From positions 1-64,000 of the forward strand of contig NZ_SMOD01000002.1 of the NCBI RefSeq assembly GCF_004353905.1: a stretch of 64,000 nt of DNA. Reading direction: 5' to 3'. This document shows, piece after piece, positions 50,678 through 59,123 of the stretch (position 1 is the first letter of the stretch; every line of letters starts with the position of its first letter). The translations under genes and the position numbers were made by a program. The stretch comes from Paraburkholderia guartelaensis. GTDB lineage: Bacteria > Pseudomonadota > Gammaproteobacteria > Burkholderiales > Burkholderiaceae. The notes under the pieces were generated by a model. It did no database searches, was not told where the DNA came from, and saw only the letters and a list, made by a program, of their open reading frames with translations.

Positions 50678-52072
50678 ATGGATGCCAACGCGCTCGATCT
50701 GTCACGGCTTCAATTTGCCTTCACCGTATCCGTCCATATCATTTTTCCCGCGCTCAGTATCGGCCTGGCGAGTTTCCTTGCGGTCCTTGAGGCGTGCTAC
50801 CTGAAGACAGGCAAGCCGCACTACAAGGCATTGTCGATGTACTGGGCGAAGATATTCGCCGTTGGCTTCGGCATGGGTGTCGTTTCCGGCGTGGTGATGG
50901 CTTATCAGTTCGGCACGAACTGGGCGGGTTTCTCGCGCTTTGCCGGCCCGATTACGGGCCCGCTTCTCACCTACGAGGTGATGACCGCTTTCTTTCTCGA
51001 AGCCGGATTCCTTGGAATCATGTTGTTCGGCTGGGAAAAGGTGGGCGCGAAAGCTCACTTTGCAGCAACGCTGCTCGTTGCCGTCGGAACGCTCATCTCC
51101 ACGTTCTGGATTCTCGCCTCCAACAGCTGGATGCAAACCCCACAGGGATTCAAGATCGAAGACGGTCATGTCGTTCCCGTGGACTGGCTCGCCGTCATTT
51201 TCAATCCGTCGTTTCCGTATCGCCTTGCGCACATGACGATCGCAGCGTTTATCGTCGCCGCGCTGGTCGTTGCAGGGACGGGTGGGTGGCATCTTCTGCA
51301 CGGGCGGCGTGACCCCGAAGTCAAGACCATGTATTCGATGGCGCTCTGGCTGCTCCTCTTTCTCGCCCCGATACAAGCCTTCGTTGGCGACCAGCACGGG
51401 TTGAATACCCGGCGCTATCAGCCCGTCAAGATCGCCGCGATTGAAGGTCTATGGGAAACGGAAAAAGGCGGCACGGCGCTCAATCTCATCGGCTTTCCCG
51501 ATATGAACGCAGAAGTGACGCGTTATGCGATCAGGATTCCCCATCTCGGCAGCCTGATCCTCACGCATAGCTGGGATGGCGAAATTCGCGGGCTCAAGGA
51601 GTTTCCCAAAGAAGATCGCCCGAACTCGAGCCTGATTTTCTGGACCTTCCGGATCATGGCGGGGCTTGGCGTACTGATGATCCTGACGGCGCTCGTGGGC
51701 GCGCTTCTTCGACGCGGCGCAAGACTCTTCGAGTTTCGCGCTTACCAATGGCTCACCGTCATCATGGGCCCAATGGGTATCGTCTCGCTCATTGCCGGCT
51801 GGATCACCACCGAGGCGGGTCGCCAGCCCTGGGTCGTATTCGGCGTATTGCGAACGAGGGATGCCGTCTCGCCGGTGACTGCCCAGAGCGCGGGTGTCTC
51901 CCTGCTCGTTTTCTTCATGGTTTATGTGCTCGTCTTCGGCACGGGCGTCTATTACATCCTCAAGCTCATCTACGCCGGCCCGCCTCTGCAGAACGAACCC
52001 GCGGTGCCCGCCAAAGTCGCAGCTCACCCCGAGGTGGGCGGCCGCCGTCCACTTGCCGCGGCCACCGAATAG
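50678..52072 (+). CDS. cydA: Cytochrome bd-type quinol oxidase subunit I (cyanide-insensitive type)
   Basis: The protein has 464 residues from ATG 50678, after GAAGGTG; the frame's earlier start is rejected. It has nine predicted membrane segments. The heme-ligand His lie in FTVSVHIIFP (His18/19 region) and RLAHMTIAAFIV, and a heme-ligand Met in TFRIMAGLG. The Q-loop around FVGDQHGLNTRRYQPVKIAA is of the short type seen in CioA. The enzyme oxidises quinol and reduces oxygen with high affinity. It is the first gene of cydA-cydB-DUF2474. The palindrome at 50539 suggests specific control. Confidence 0.95.
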   Translation: MDANALDLSRLQFAFTVSVHIIFPALSIGLASFLAVLEACYLKTGKPHYKALSMYWAKIFAVGFGMGVVSGVVMAYQFGTNWAGFSRFAGPITGPLLTYEVMTAFFLEAGFLGIMLFGWEKVGAKAHFAATLLVAVGTLISTFWILASNSWMQTPQGFKIEDGHVVPVDWLAVIFNPSFPYRLAHMTIAAFIVAALVVAGTGGWHLLHGRRDPEVKTMYSMALWLLLFLAPIQAFVGDQHGLNTRRYQPVKIAAIEGLWETEKGGTALNLIGFPDMNAEVTRYAIRIPHLGSLILTHSWDGEIRGLKEFPKEDRPNSSLIFWTFRIMAGLGVLMILTALVGALLRRGARLFEFRAYQWLTVIMGPMGIVSLIAGWITTEAGRQPWVVFGVLRTRDAVSPVTAQSAGVSLLVFFMVYVLVFGTGVYYILKLIYAGPPLQNEPAVPAKVAAHPEVGGRRPLAAATE

Positions 52073-52113
52073 TCGTATGCCAAGCCAGATGCGCAATTCT
52101 TCAGGAGCCTGCC

Positions 52114-53112
52114 ATGGATGTCACGGTAGTCTGGGCAACCATTATCGCCATTGGCCTTTTCATGTATATCGTCCTCGACGGGTTCGATCTGGGCATCGGG
52201 ATGATGTTCCCGTTCTTCCCCTCGGACACCATCCGGGACATGCTGATGCACAGCATCGCCCCCGTATGGGACGGCAATGAGACGTGGCTCGTATTGGGCG
52301 GCGCGGCGCTGTTTGCCGCCTTTCCCATGGTCTACGCCGTCGCGCTTTCAGGGCTTTATTTGCCGATCATCTTCATGCTCGTGTGCCTGATTTTTCGCGG
52401 CGTCTCATTCGAGCTGCGCGGCAAGGCCAGCCGGACGAAAAACCTCTGGAGCCTCGCCTTCATCTGCGGGTCCGCCGGCGCCGCATTTTTCCAGGGGGTG
52501 ATCCTCGGCTCCTACCTGCAGGGCATTCCCGTGAAAGACGGCGTTTTCTCGGGCGACCCGTTCTTCTGGGTTTCCCCCTTCAGTTTCCTCACCGGCATGG
52601 GCCTCATGGTCACCTATGCATTGCAGGGCGCCACCTACCTCGTCATGAAGACGGAGGGCGAACTGCAAGACAGCCTCTTCGGGATCGTTTGGCCCATGAC
52701 GCTCGCGCTGCTGGCGTTCATCGTCGCCGTGAGCATCTGGACGCCGCTCACGGATGCCGAGGTCGCCGCGCGATGGTTTAGTTCGTCGTTCCGCTATGGC
52801 CTTTACCCGGTCCCGATTCTCGTTGCGGTGACGGCGGTCGCCATGTATCGCGCAGTGAAGAGGCGCTCCGATTTCGCGCCCTTCCTGCTTTGCAATGCCC
52901 TGATCCTTCTTGGCTATCTTGGCCTGCTGATCAGCATCTGGCCGTATGCGATTCCGCGTTCCGTGACGTTGTGGCAAGCGGCGTCACCCCGGTCTAGCCA
53001 GGTATTTGCGCTGGTTGGCGCCGTGATCATCATCCCGATCATCGTCGTTTATACGACTGCGGGCTACTGGGTATTTCGCGGCAAAGTCCAGGAAGGCAGC
53101 CAGTACCATTGA
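52114..53112 (+). CDS. cydB: Cytochrome bd-type quinol oxidase subunit II
   Basis: The protein has 332 residues from ATG 52114, after CAGGAGCC. It has eight or nine membrane segments with the family start VVWATIIAIGLFMYIVLDGF, then APVWDGNETWLVLGGAALFA, and GVSFELRGKA. It pairs with CydA to house the heme b/d site. The gap to cydA is 41 bp. The long overlapping frame that begins inside cydA is not used. Confidence 0.95.
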   Translation: MDVTVVWATIIAIGLFMYIVLDGFDLGIGMMFPFFPSDTIRDMLMHSIAPVWDGNETWLVLGGAALFAAFPMVYAVALSGLYLPIIFMLVCLIFRGVSFELRGKASRTKNLWSLAFICGSAGAAFFQGVILGSYLQGIPVKDGVFSGDPFFWVSPFSFLTGMGLMVTYALQGATYLVMKTEGELQDSLFGIVWPMTLALLAFIVAVSIWTPLTDAEVAARWFSSSFRYGLYPVPILVAVTAVAMYRAVKRRSDFAPFLLCNALILLGYLGLLISIWPYAIPRSVTLWQAASPRSSQVFALVGAVIIIPIIVVYTTAGYWVFRGKVQEGSQYH

Positions 53113-53126
53113 TGGAGGAGAGAACC

Positions 53127-53267
53127 ATGACGGATACCCCGCACGAAGAGCAGCCGACCCTCGGCAAGCGTATGACGTGGTTTGCCATACTCTGGCTGCT
53201 CGGTTTCGTCTTTACCGTCCTGCTCGCCATGCCCTTTCATTTTCTCGTTGTGGCGCTGCAGCGTTGA
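53127..53267 (+). CDS. DUF2474 small membrane peptide of the bd oxidase
   Basis: The peptide has 46 residues: MTDTPHEEQPTLGKRMTW, then one hydrophobic segment (FAILWLLGFVFTVLLAMPF) and a short tail ending ALQR. It is preceded by a strong ribosome site, GGAGGAGAG, 14 bp after the cydB stop. DUF2474 peptides follow cioAB operons as CydX counterparts and probably stabilise the oxidase. It converges with fdnI, with only 18 bp between stops. Confidence 0.88.
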   Translation: MTDTPHEEQPTLGKRMTWFAILWLLGFVFTVLLAMPFHFLVVALQR

Positions 53268-53285
53268 TGGCGGTTGAACGCGCGA

Positions 53286-53936
53286 TCACTTCAGATGCTG
53301 TGACTTGATCACCGACCGGAACCACCGCGGGTGGTGCTTTCTCGCCCACCCCGGCGTGACATAGCCGTGAAGCATCGCACCCAGCGTGCCGTCGATCCAT
53401 ATTCCGGCGTAGATGTGCACCATGATCGCCAGGATCAGGACGAACGCAACGAGCGAATGAACCAGCGCGGCGAAGCGTAGAACGTCAATGGCGAAGTACG
53501 CCGAAAAATAGCGACGCCAGATCACGATACCCGACAGCAGCAGCGCAATCATGCAGGGCAACAGCGTCCAGAACAGCATTTTCTGGCCGCCGTTGTATCG
53601 AGCCCCCTCGGGAAGTCCTTCGTCGCGATTCTGGAGAATCTGCAAGATGCGAAGAAGCCATTGAATGTCACTGAGTTCGATGAGGTTGTGGCGCCAATAG
53701 CGCATCGCGAGACAAGAGAACGCCGAAAACATCACGAGGCCGATGAACGGGTGCAGGATTCTCATCCACTGTCCGCCGCCAAACAGCGCCGAAAGCCAGA
53801 ACATGGCCGGATGAAACAGCGCAAGCCCTGACAATGCGAGCAAGATGAAGCTCAATGCCGTGATCCAATGGATGGTCCGTTCGTTGGCGTTATAACGCTC
53901 GATCAGGAGATCGGGCCTGGAATTATCGCTGTTCAT
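53286..53936 (-). CDS. fdnI: Formate dehydrogenase-N gamma subunit (cytochrome b556)
   Basis: The protein has 216 residues and four membrane segments. Candidate heme ligands are in [38 protein letters not shown] and [14 protein letters not shown]. It anchors the complex in the inner membrane and reduces menaquinone or ubiquinone. The start overlaps the end of fdnH by 14 bp. It is the last gene of fdnGHI and converges with the bd oxidase operon. Confidence 0.94.
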   Translation of the reverse strand: MNSDNSRPDLLIERYNANERTIHWITALSFILLALSGLALFHPAMFWLSALFGGGQWMRILHPFIGLVMFSAFSCLAMRYWRHNLIELSDIQWLLRILQILQNRDEGLPEGARYNGGQKMLFWTLLPCMIALLLSGIVIWRRYFSAYFAIDVLRFAALVHSLVAFVLILAIMVHIYAGIWIDGTLGAMLHGYVTPGWARKHHPRWFRSVIKSQHLK

Positions 53937-54846
53937 CTTTTTCCTCCTTGCTGGCTTCTATTTCGGCGCGCGCAGCCTCTTCGTCGGACTCGTGCACTCT
54001 ATTCGGCCCGATCCGCACATAGTGGAAAAACGTCGTTAAAAGCGTGAGAAACAGCACTGCCAGCGCCAGCGGCTTGGCAACGCTCTTCCACACCATGACG
54101 AGCGGATTGATGCGCGGCCGGTCGGGCAGACCGTGATAGAGAGAGGGCTGATCCGCGTGATGCAGGACATACATGACGTGCGTGCCGCCAACACCGGCCG
54201 GATCATAGAGCCCTGCATTCTCGAAACCGCGCCGCTTCAAATCCACGATTCGATCGGCGGCCTGCGCTTTCATGTCTTCCTTGGTCCCGAACATGATCGC
54301 TCCGGTCGGGCAGGTCTTCGAGCAGGCAGGCTCCTGACCGACGGCAACACGATCCGAGCAGAGCGTGCACTTGTACATGCGATGGTCGGTCTTCGAAAGC
54401 CTCGGTATATTGAACGGACATCCGGCAATACAGTAGCCACAGCCAATACACTTCTCTTCATGAAAGTCGACGATCCCATTCGTGTACTGCACGATGGCGC
54501 CCGGCGACGGGCAGGCCTTGAGACACCCCGGATCTTCGCAGTGCATGCAGCCATCCTTGCGGATGAGCCACTCCAGATCCCCTTTGGGATTGACGTATTC
54601 CGTGAAACGCATGACGGTCCACGAGTGCTCCGATAGATCGCGCGGGTTGTCGTAGACCCCGACGTTCTCGCCAATATCGTCTCTCAGGTCGTTCCATTCC
54701 ATGCACGCGGTCTGGCATGCCTTGCACCCTATGCATTTCGAAACGTCGATCAGCTTGGCCACCGTGCCGGTGACAGGTGTCCTGTCGCCGGGCGGTGGCA
54801 CGGTCGTGGCGGATAACCGCTTGATATCCAGTGATTGCAGGGACAC
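53923..54846 (-). CDS. fdnH: Formate dehydrogenase-N beta subunit (four [4Fe-4S] clusters)
   Basis: The protein has 307 residues with four ferredoxin-type Cys groups: [41 protein letters not shown], and CTLCSDRV with CSKTCP. A C-terminal membrane helix ([16 protein letters not shown], about 255-275) is followed by a charged tail. It passes electrons from the alpha subunit to the cytochrome b. The start is 9 bp after the fdnG stop. Confidence 0.95.
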   Translation of the reverse strand: MSLQSLDIKRLSATTVPPPGDRTPVTGTVAKLIDVSKCIGCKACQTACMEWNDLRDDIGENVGVYDNPRDLSEHSWTVMRFTEYVNPKGDLEWLIRKDGCMHCEDPGCLKACPSPGAIVQYTNGIVDFHEEKCIGCGYCIAGCPFNIPRLSKTDHRMYKCTLCSDRVAVGQEPACSKTCPTGAIMFGTKEDMKAQAADRIVDLKRRGFENAGLYDPAGVGGTHVMYVLHHADQPSLYHGLPDRPRINPLVMVWKSVAKPLALAVLFLTLLTTFFHYVRIGPNRVHESDEEAARAEIEASKEEKDEQR

Positions 54847-54855
54847 GTATGCACC

Positions 54856-57800
54856 TCATACCTTTTCGACCTTGACGAGGAAGGACTTGAATTCCGGCGT
54901 CTGCGTGTTGGCGTCGCCGACCGATGGGGTCAGGGTGTTGGCGAGATAGCCGGGTTTGGCGAGCCCCTTGTAGCCCCAATGCAGCGGCACGCCCACCGTA
55001 TGAACCTTCTTCCCATCCACCATGAGCGGCCGGATGCGCTTCGTCACGAGGGCGATCGCAACGATGTAGCCGCGTCTGGACGAGACCTTCACGCTGTCGC
55101 CCGAAGCAATCCGCAGTTCATCGGCAAGTTCATCGCCGATCTCGACGAATTGCTCCGGCTGGATGATGGCGTTCAGGCGCGCATGCTTGGTCCAGAAATG
55201 GAAATGCTCGGTCAATCGATACGTCGTGGCCGTATACGGAAAATCGGCGGCCGTGCCGAAATCCCTTCTGTCACGCGCGAATACGCGCGCAACTGGATTG
55301 TTCGTGACGTCGGGATGGTCCGGATGAAGCGGATTGAAACCGATAGGCGTTTCGAAAGGCTCGTAGTGCTCGGGGAACGGTCCTTCGTTCATCTGCCGCC
55401 GTGCGAAAAAGCGCGCCACGCCTTCCGGGTTCATGATGAAAGGCCCCATGCCAAGCGAGGGTGCTTCGTCCTCCTTATAATCGGCAATATCCGCGCCGGT
55501 CCATTGGCTCCCGTTCCATTTGAGGATCGTGCGGCTCGGATCGAATGGTTGCCCATTGAGGTCGCAGGAAGCCCGGTTATAGAGAATCCGTCGATTCTCG
55601 GGCCATGCCCACGCCCAGCCTAACGACTGACCGATACTGGTGGGATCGCTGTTGTCGCGGCGGGCCATCATGTTTCCCGCTTCCGTCCACGCCCCGCAAA
55701 AGATCCAGCAGCCGCTCGCGGTACTGCCATCGTCGCGAAGCTGCGAAAAGCCTGAAAGTTGCTGACCGGCTTTCACGGCGATCGCGCCAGCGTTGTGCGA
55801 ATCGCCAAGGTCCGATAGCGCCGACCCGTTGTACTCTTTGGCCAGTTCCTCGGGCGTGGGGCTTTGCGGGTCCGCATAGGGCCAATTGAGCTTCAGTATC
55901 GGGTCGGCGTACGCTCCGCCTTGCTTGCGATACAGCTCCCGCATCCGGATGAAGAGGTTCGACATGATCTCGGCATCGCCGAGGGCGTCGCCGGGCGGCT
56001 CGGCGCCCTTCCAATGCCATTGAAGAACGCGCGAAGAACTGACCACCGAGCCGTTCTCTTCCGCAAAGCAGGTGGTAGGCAGCCGGAACACCTCGGTCTG
56101 GATCTTCGCCGGATCGGCCTTGTGATAGTCGCCAAAGTCCTTCCAGTATTCCGACGTTTCCGTGGCGAGCGGGTCCATGATGACGAGCCACTTGAGCTTG
56201 CACAGCCCCTCGAAGACCTTGGCCTTGTTCGGCGCCGAAGCAATCATGTTGAAACCCTGGCAGACGTAGCCCGTCATCTTTCCCTGGCTCATCGACTCGA
56301 CATTTTGAATCAGGTCATAGGTTTTATCCGGCTTCGGCAGGTAGTCGTAGGCCCAGTTGTTCTCTTTCGTCGCGGCGTCGCCCCACCAGGACTTCATCAT
56401 GCTGACAAAAAAAGCCCGGTAATTCTGGTAGTAGCTCAATTGATTGGGACGTAGAGGCTTCAGCGCATGGCGCTGGATATAAGCCTCATAGTCCTGTTCG
56501 TCTTCCCACGGCAGCACCATGTACCCCGGCAGCATCTCGCTCAACAGCCCGAGGTCGGTCAAACCCTGGATATTCGAGTGCCCGCGCAAGGCGTTCACGC
56601 CGCCGCCCGAGATGCCGATGTTGCCGAGCAGGAGCTGGACCATGGCGCCGGTGCGGATGATCTGCGAGCCGATCGAGTGATGCGTCCAGCCGAGCGCGTA
56701 CAGAAGCGTCCCGGCACGATTGGGCGCCGCGGTGCTGGCGAGAATTTCGCATACGTGCAAGAACTTATCCTGCGGTGTGCCGCAGATCTTTTCCACCATC
56801 TGCGGCGTGTACCGCGAGAAGTGTCCCTTCATCAACTGATAGACACAGCGTGGATGCGACAACGTCGCGTCGGTCTTCACGAATCCGGTTTCATCGAGTT
56901 CGTATTCCCAGGTGCTCTTGTCATACGATCGCTTGGCCGCGTCGTAGCCCGAATACAGGCCGTTATCGAAGGCGAAGTCCTCCCTCACGATGAAGCTGAA
57001 GTCGGTGTAGTGCGTCACGTACTCGTGCTGGATCTTGTCGTTCGTCAGCAGGTAGTTGATGACGCCGCCAAGAAAAGCGATATCGGTTCCGGTGCGAATC
57101 GGCGCGTAGTAGTCCGCCACCGAAGCGGTGCGCGTAAAGCGTGGATCGACCACCACGAGCTGTGCGCCGCGATGCGCCTTCGCTTCGACCACCCATTTGA
57201 ATCCGCATGGGTGCGCCTCAGCCGCATTGCCGCCCATGACCAGAATGACATCGGCATTCCGGATATCCACCCAGTGATTCGTCATCGAACCGCGGCCGAA
57301 CGTCGGGGCAAGACCTGCCACCGTCGGGCCGTGTCAGACACGCGCCTGGTTGTCGAATGCGAGCATTCCCAGGCTGCGCACGACCTTATGGGTGAGATAG
57401 CCGGCTTCGTTGCTCGCAGCCGAAGCGGCGAGAAACCCAGTCGTGACCCATCGGTTGACGAGTTTGCCCTCGTCCGTTTGATGAATGAAATTCGCGTCGC
57501 GGTCTGCTTTCATCAGCGCGGCGATGCGGTCGAACGCGTCGTTCCAGGAGATGGGCACCCACTTGTCCGATCCCGCCGCGCGGTATTCGGGTATTTTGAG
57601 CCGCGCTTCGCTATGCACGATGTCGAGAAGACTGGCGCCCTTCGGACACAGCGTGCCGCGATTGACCGGGTGGTCGGGGTCGCCTTCGATATGGATGATG
57701 CTGCCCTTGGCGTTTTTGGCGTTGTCGCCAAGCGAGTACATCAATATCCCACAGCCGACCGAACAGTACGTGCAGGTGTTTCTCACCTCCGTGGTGCGCA

Positions 57801-57924
57801 TGAGTTTGTATTGGCGCACCTCCGCCAGCGCGGTGGCGGGCGAAAACCCGGTGAGTGCGAGGCTCGAACTCGCCAGCGTGGTTGCAGTGAGCTTGAGGAA
57901 CTGGCGACGGGTCAGGTTATCCAT
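54856..57924 (-). CDS. fdnG: Selenocysteine-containing formate dehydrogenase-N alpha subunit
   Basis: The protein has 1022 residues if the in-frame TGA at 57334-57336 is read as selenocysteine at residue 197. Start ATG 57922-57924 follows GGGAG and begins a Tat signal (MDNLTRRQFLKLTATTLAS). The [4Fe-4S] ligands are in CTYCSVGCG plus CPKGAS. Around the TGA the protein reads MLAFDNQARV-Sec-HGPTVAGLAPTFGRG, the same context as E. coli FdnG, whose selenocysteine is residue 196. Homology continues to the end. Gene callers will split it in two (57334-57978 and 54856-57321). It oxidises formate in the periplasm and leads the fdnGHI operon. Confidence 0.95.
57301..57336 (-). promoter_or_regulatory. 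SECIS element directing selenocysteine insertion in fdnG
   Basis: Directly after the TGA, the mRNA strand carries CACGGCCCGACGGTGGCAGG followed by TCTTGCCCC. GGCA and TGCC pair around the loop GGTCT (plus-strand 57307-57319). The G-T-containing loop about 17-23 bases after the TGA is the arrangement known for bacterial SECIS hairpins recognised by SelB. Confidence 0.8.
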
Positions 57925-58039
57925 GAAGACTCCCGCGAGGGTCTGCTCGTGGCCGCACAAGGGCACGACACAAGCCATTGTTCCCGATACCCGTCACCAC
58001 GTATTTTCTGAACGCACGCTTTTTTTATTTCGATGCTTT

Positions 58040-58057
58040 CCTATACCTTCGTTTAAT
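58040..58057. promoter_or_regulatory. 7-4-7 operator-like motif, copy 4 (fdnG/AraC intergenic region)
   Basis: CCTATAC-CTTC-GTTTAAT, 116 bp before the fdnG start on the minus strand. The next copy is centred exactly 42 bp away, about four helical turns, so bound proteins would face the same side. Confidence 0.55.
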
Positions 58058-58081
58058 ACCGCGGAGGTTCCACTGCGCCGG

Positions 58082-58099
58082 CCCATACCCCCGTAGACT
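58082..58099. promoter_or_regulatory. 7-4-7 operator-like motif, copy 5 (fdnG/AraC intergenic region)
   Basis: CCCATAC-CCCC-GTAGACT keeps the ATAC-N4-GTA core. It is 66 bp before the AraC-type gene and 158 bp before fdnG. Confidence 0.45.
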
Positions 58100-58164
58100 A
58101 CCCGCGCCGATCGCCACGCGATATCTTGCAGACAGGTTCCCGCACGGACACGGAGGGTAGATCC

Positions 58165-59097
58165 ATGAACGCGCCACTTCTCATCGGTCAATATGCGAGG
58201 TCATCGGAAGCCGTACCGTATGAACCGGATCGCGGCTTCGAGCTACCCGAAGTGCTGCGCTGGACGAGCGGAACGCCCAAGGCATGGGGTACGCGCATCG
58301 ACAGCCGTTGCATTCTCGTCGCGCTTTGCCTGAATCAGTCGCTGCTGACGCTGACGATAGACGGCGCCTCATTTCATGACGGCGTCGTCGATCGGGGCGC
58401 GGCGCTCGTGATACCCGCCGGCTCCCAGATCGATGCGCGTTTCGCCACGCCGAGCGACTTCCTGCATGTCCATGTGCCCCCACACTGGCTCACCGAATGG
58501 CTCGACAACGACGACGTGCCGGATATCGATTCCATGTTGTCCGAGCCGCAGCATCTTCGCGATCCGGTGGTATTCAAGCTGACCGGCACGCTGTTGCGCG
58601 CGATTCACGGCAAATCCTCCACGAGCACGCTTTACGCAGACGGCATCACGTTATCCATTCTCGCGCGCCTGCTCGAAATCATGGCGCTGCGCGCCACGAT
58701 CAAGCCCGCTCGCGCGCCCTCGGTCTCGCCGCTCGAGGCGTGGCGCGTGAAGATGGCAATCGACTTCATCGATCAGCGTATCGACCAGAGCATGACGTCG
58801 GCCGAACTGGGCGCGGCGGTCGGTCTGTCGCCCATGCACTTTGCAGCACGCTTTCGCGCCGCAACGGGCACCTCGCCCCATACGTTCATTCTTCGCAGGC
58901 GCATCGAGCACGCCCAGACGCTCCTCGCCACCACAAAGTCCACGGTTGCCGATATTGCCTTTAGCGTGGGATTCCGCACGCAAGCGCACTTCACCACCGT
59001 GTTTCGCCGCCATGTCGACGATACACCGCATCGCTGGCGCGGCAAGCACGGGGCGACCGTGCGCCTGGGAGTTCGTGACCTTGCAAAAGTCGCATGA
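58165..59097 (+). CDS. AraC-family transcriptional regulator
   Basis: The protein has 310 residues from ATG 58165, after GGAGGGTAG. The N-terminal part (about 1-190) is a cupin-like sensing region without a clear ligand motif. The C-terminal AraC domain has two helix-turn-helix units: MTSAELGAAVGLSPMHFAARF with HTFILRRRIEHAQTLL, and VADIAFSVGFRTQAHFTTVF. It diverges from fdnGHI across 240 bp that hold two 7-4-7 motifs, and may regulate or be regulated with formate respiration. It converges closely with the STAND ATPase gene. Confidence 0.92.
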   Translation: MNAPLLIGQYARSSEAVPYEPDRGFELPEVLRWTSGTPKAWGTRIDSRCILVALCLNQSLLTLTIDGASFHDGVVDRGAALVIPAGSQIDARFATPSDFLHVHVPPHWLTEWLDNDDVPDIDSMLSEPQHLRDPVVFKLTGTLLRAIHGKSSTSTLYADGITLSILARLLEIMALRATIKPARAPSVSPLEAWRVKMAIDFIDQRIDQSMTSAELGAAVGLSPMHFAARFRAATGTSPHTFILRRRIEHAQTLLATTKSTVADIAFSVGFRTQAHFTTVFRRHVDDTPHRWRGKHGATVRLGVRDLAKVA

Positions 59098-59123
59098 CGG
59101 GCCACGCCCGGCACGCTAAAGCG

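Noticed and set aside
57334..57336. Stop codon that would split fdnG into two pseudogene halves
   Set aside because: The surrounding protein context, the position (residue 197) and the following hairpin match known selenocysteine sites, and homology continues without a break.
56467..58011. 514-codon open frame antisense to fdnG
   Set aside because: Same reasoning: it mirrors conserved formate dehydrogenase sequence and shows no domain.
49605..58164. FNR/Anr boxes (TTGAT-N4-ATCAA) upstream of cydA or fdnG
   Set aside because: I looked for them in the intergenic regions, as expected for low-oxygen genes, and found none convincing.
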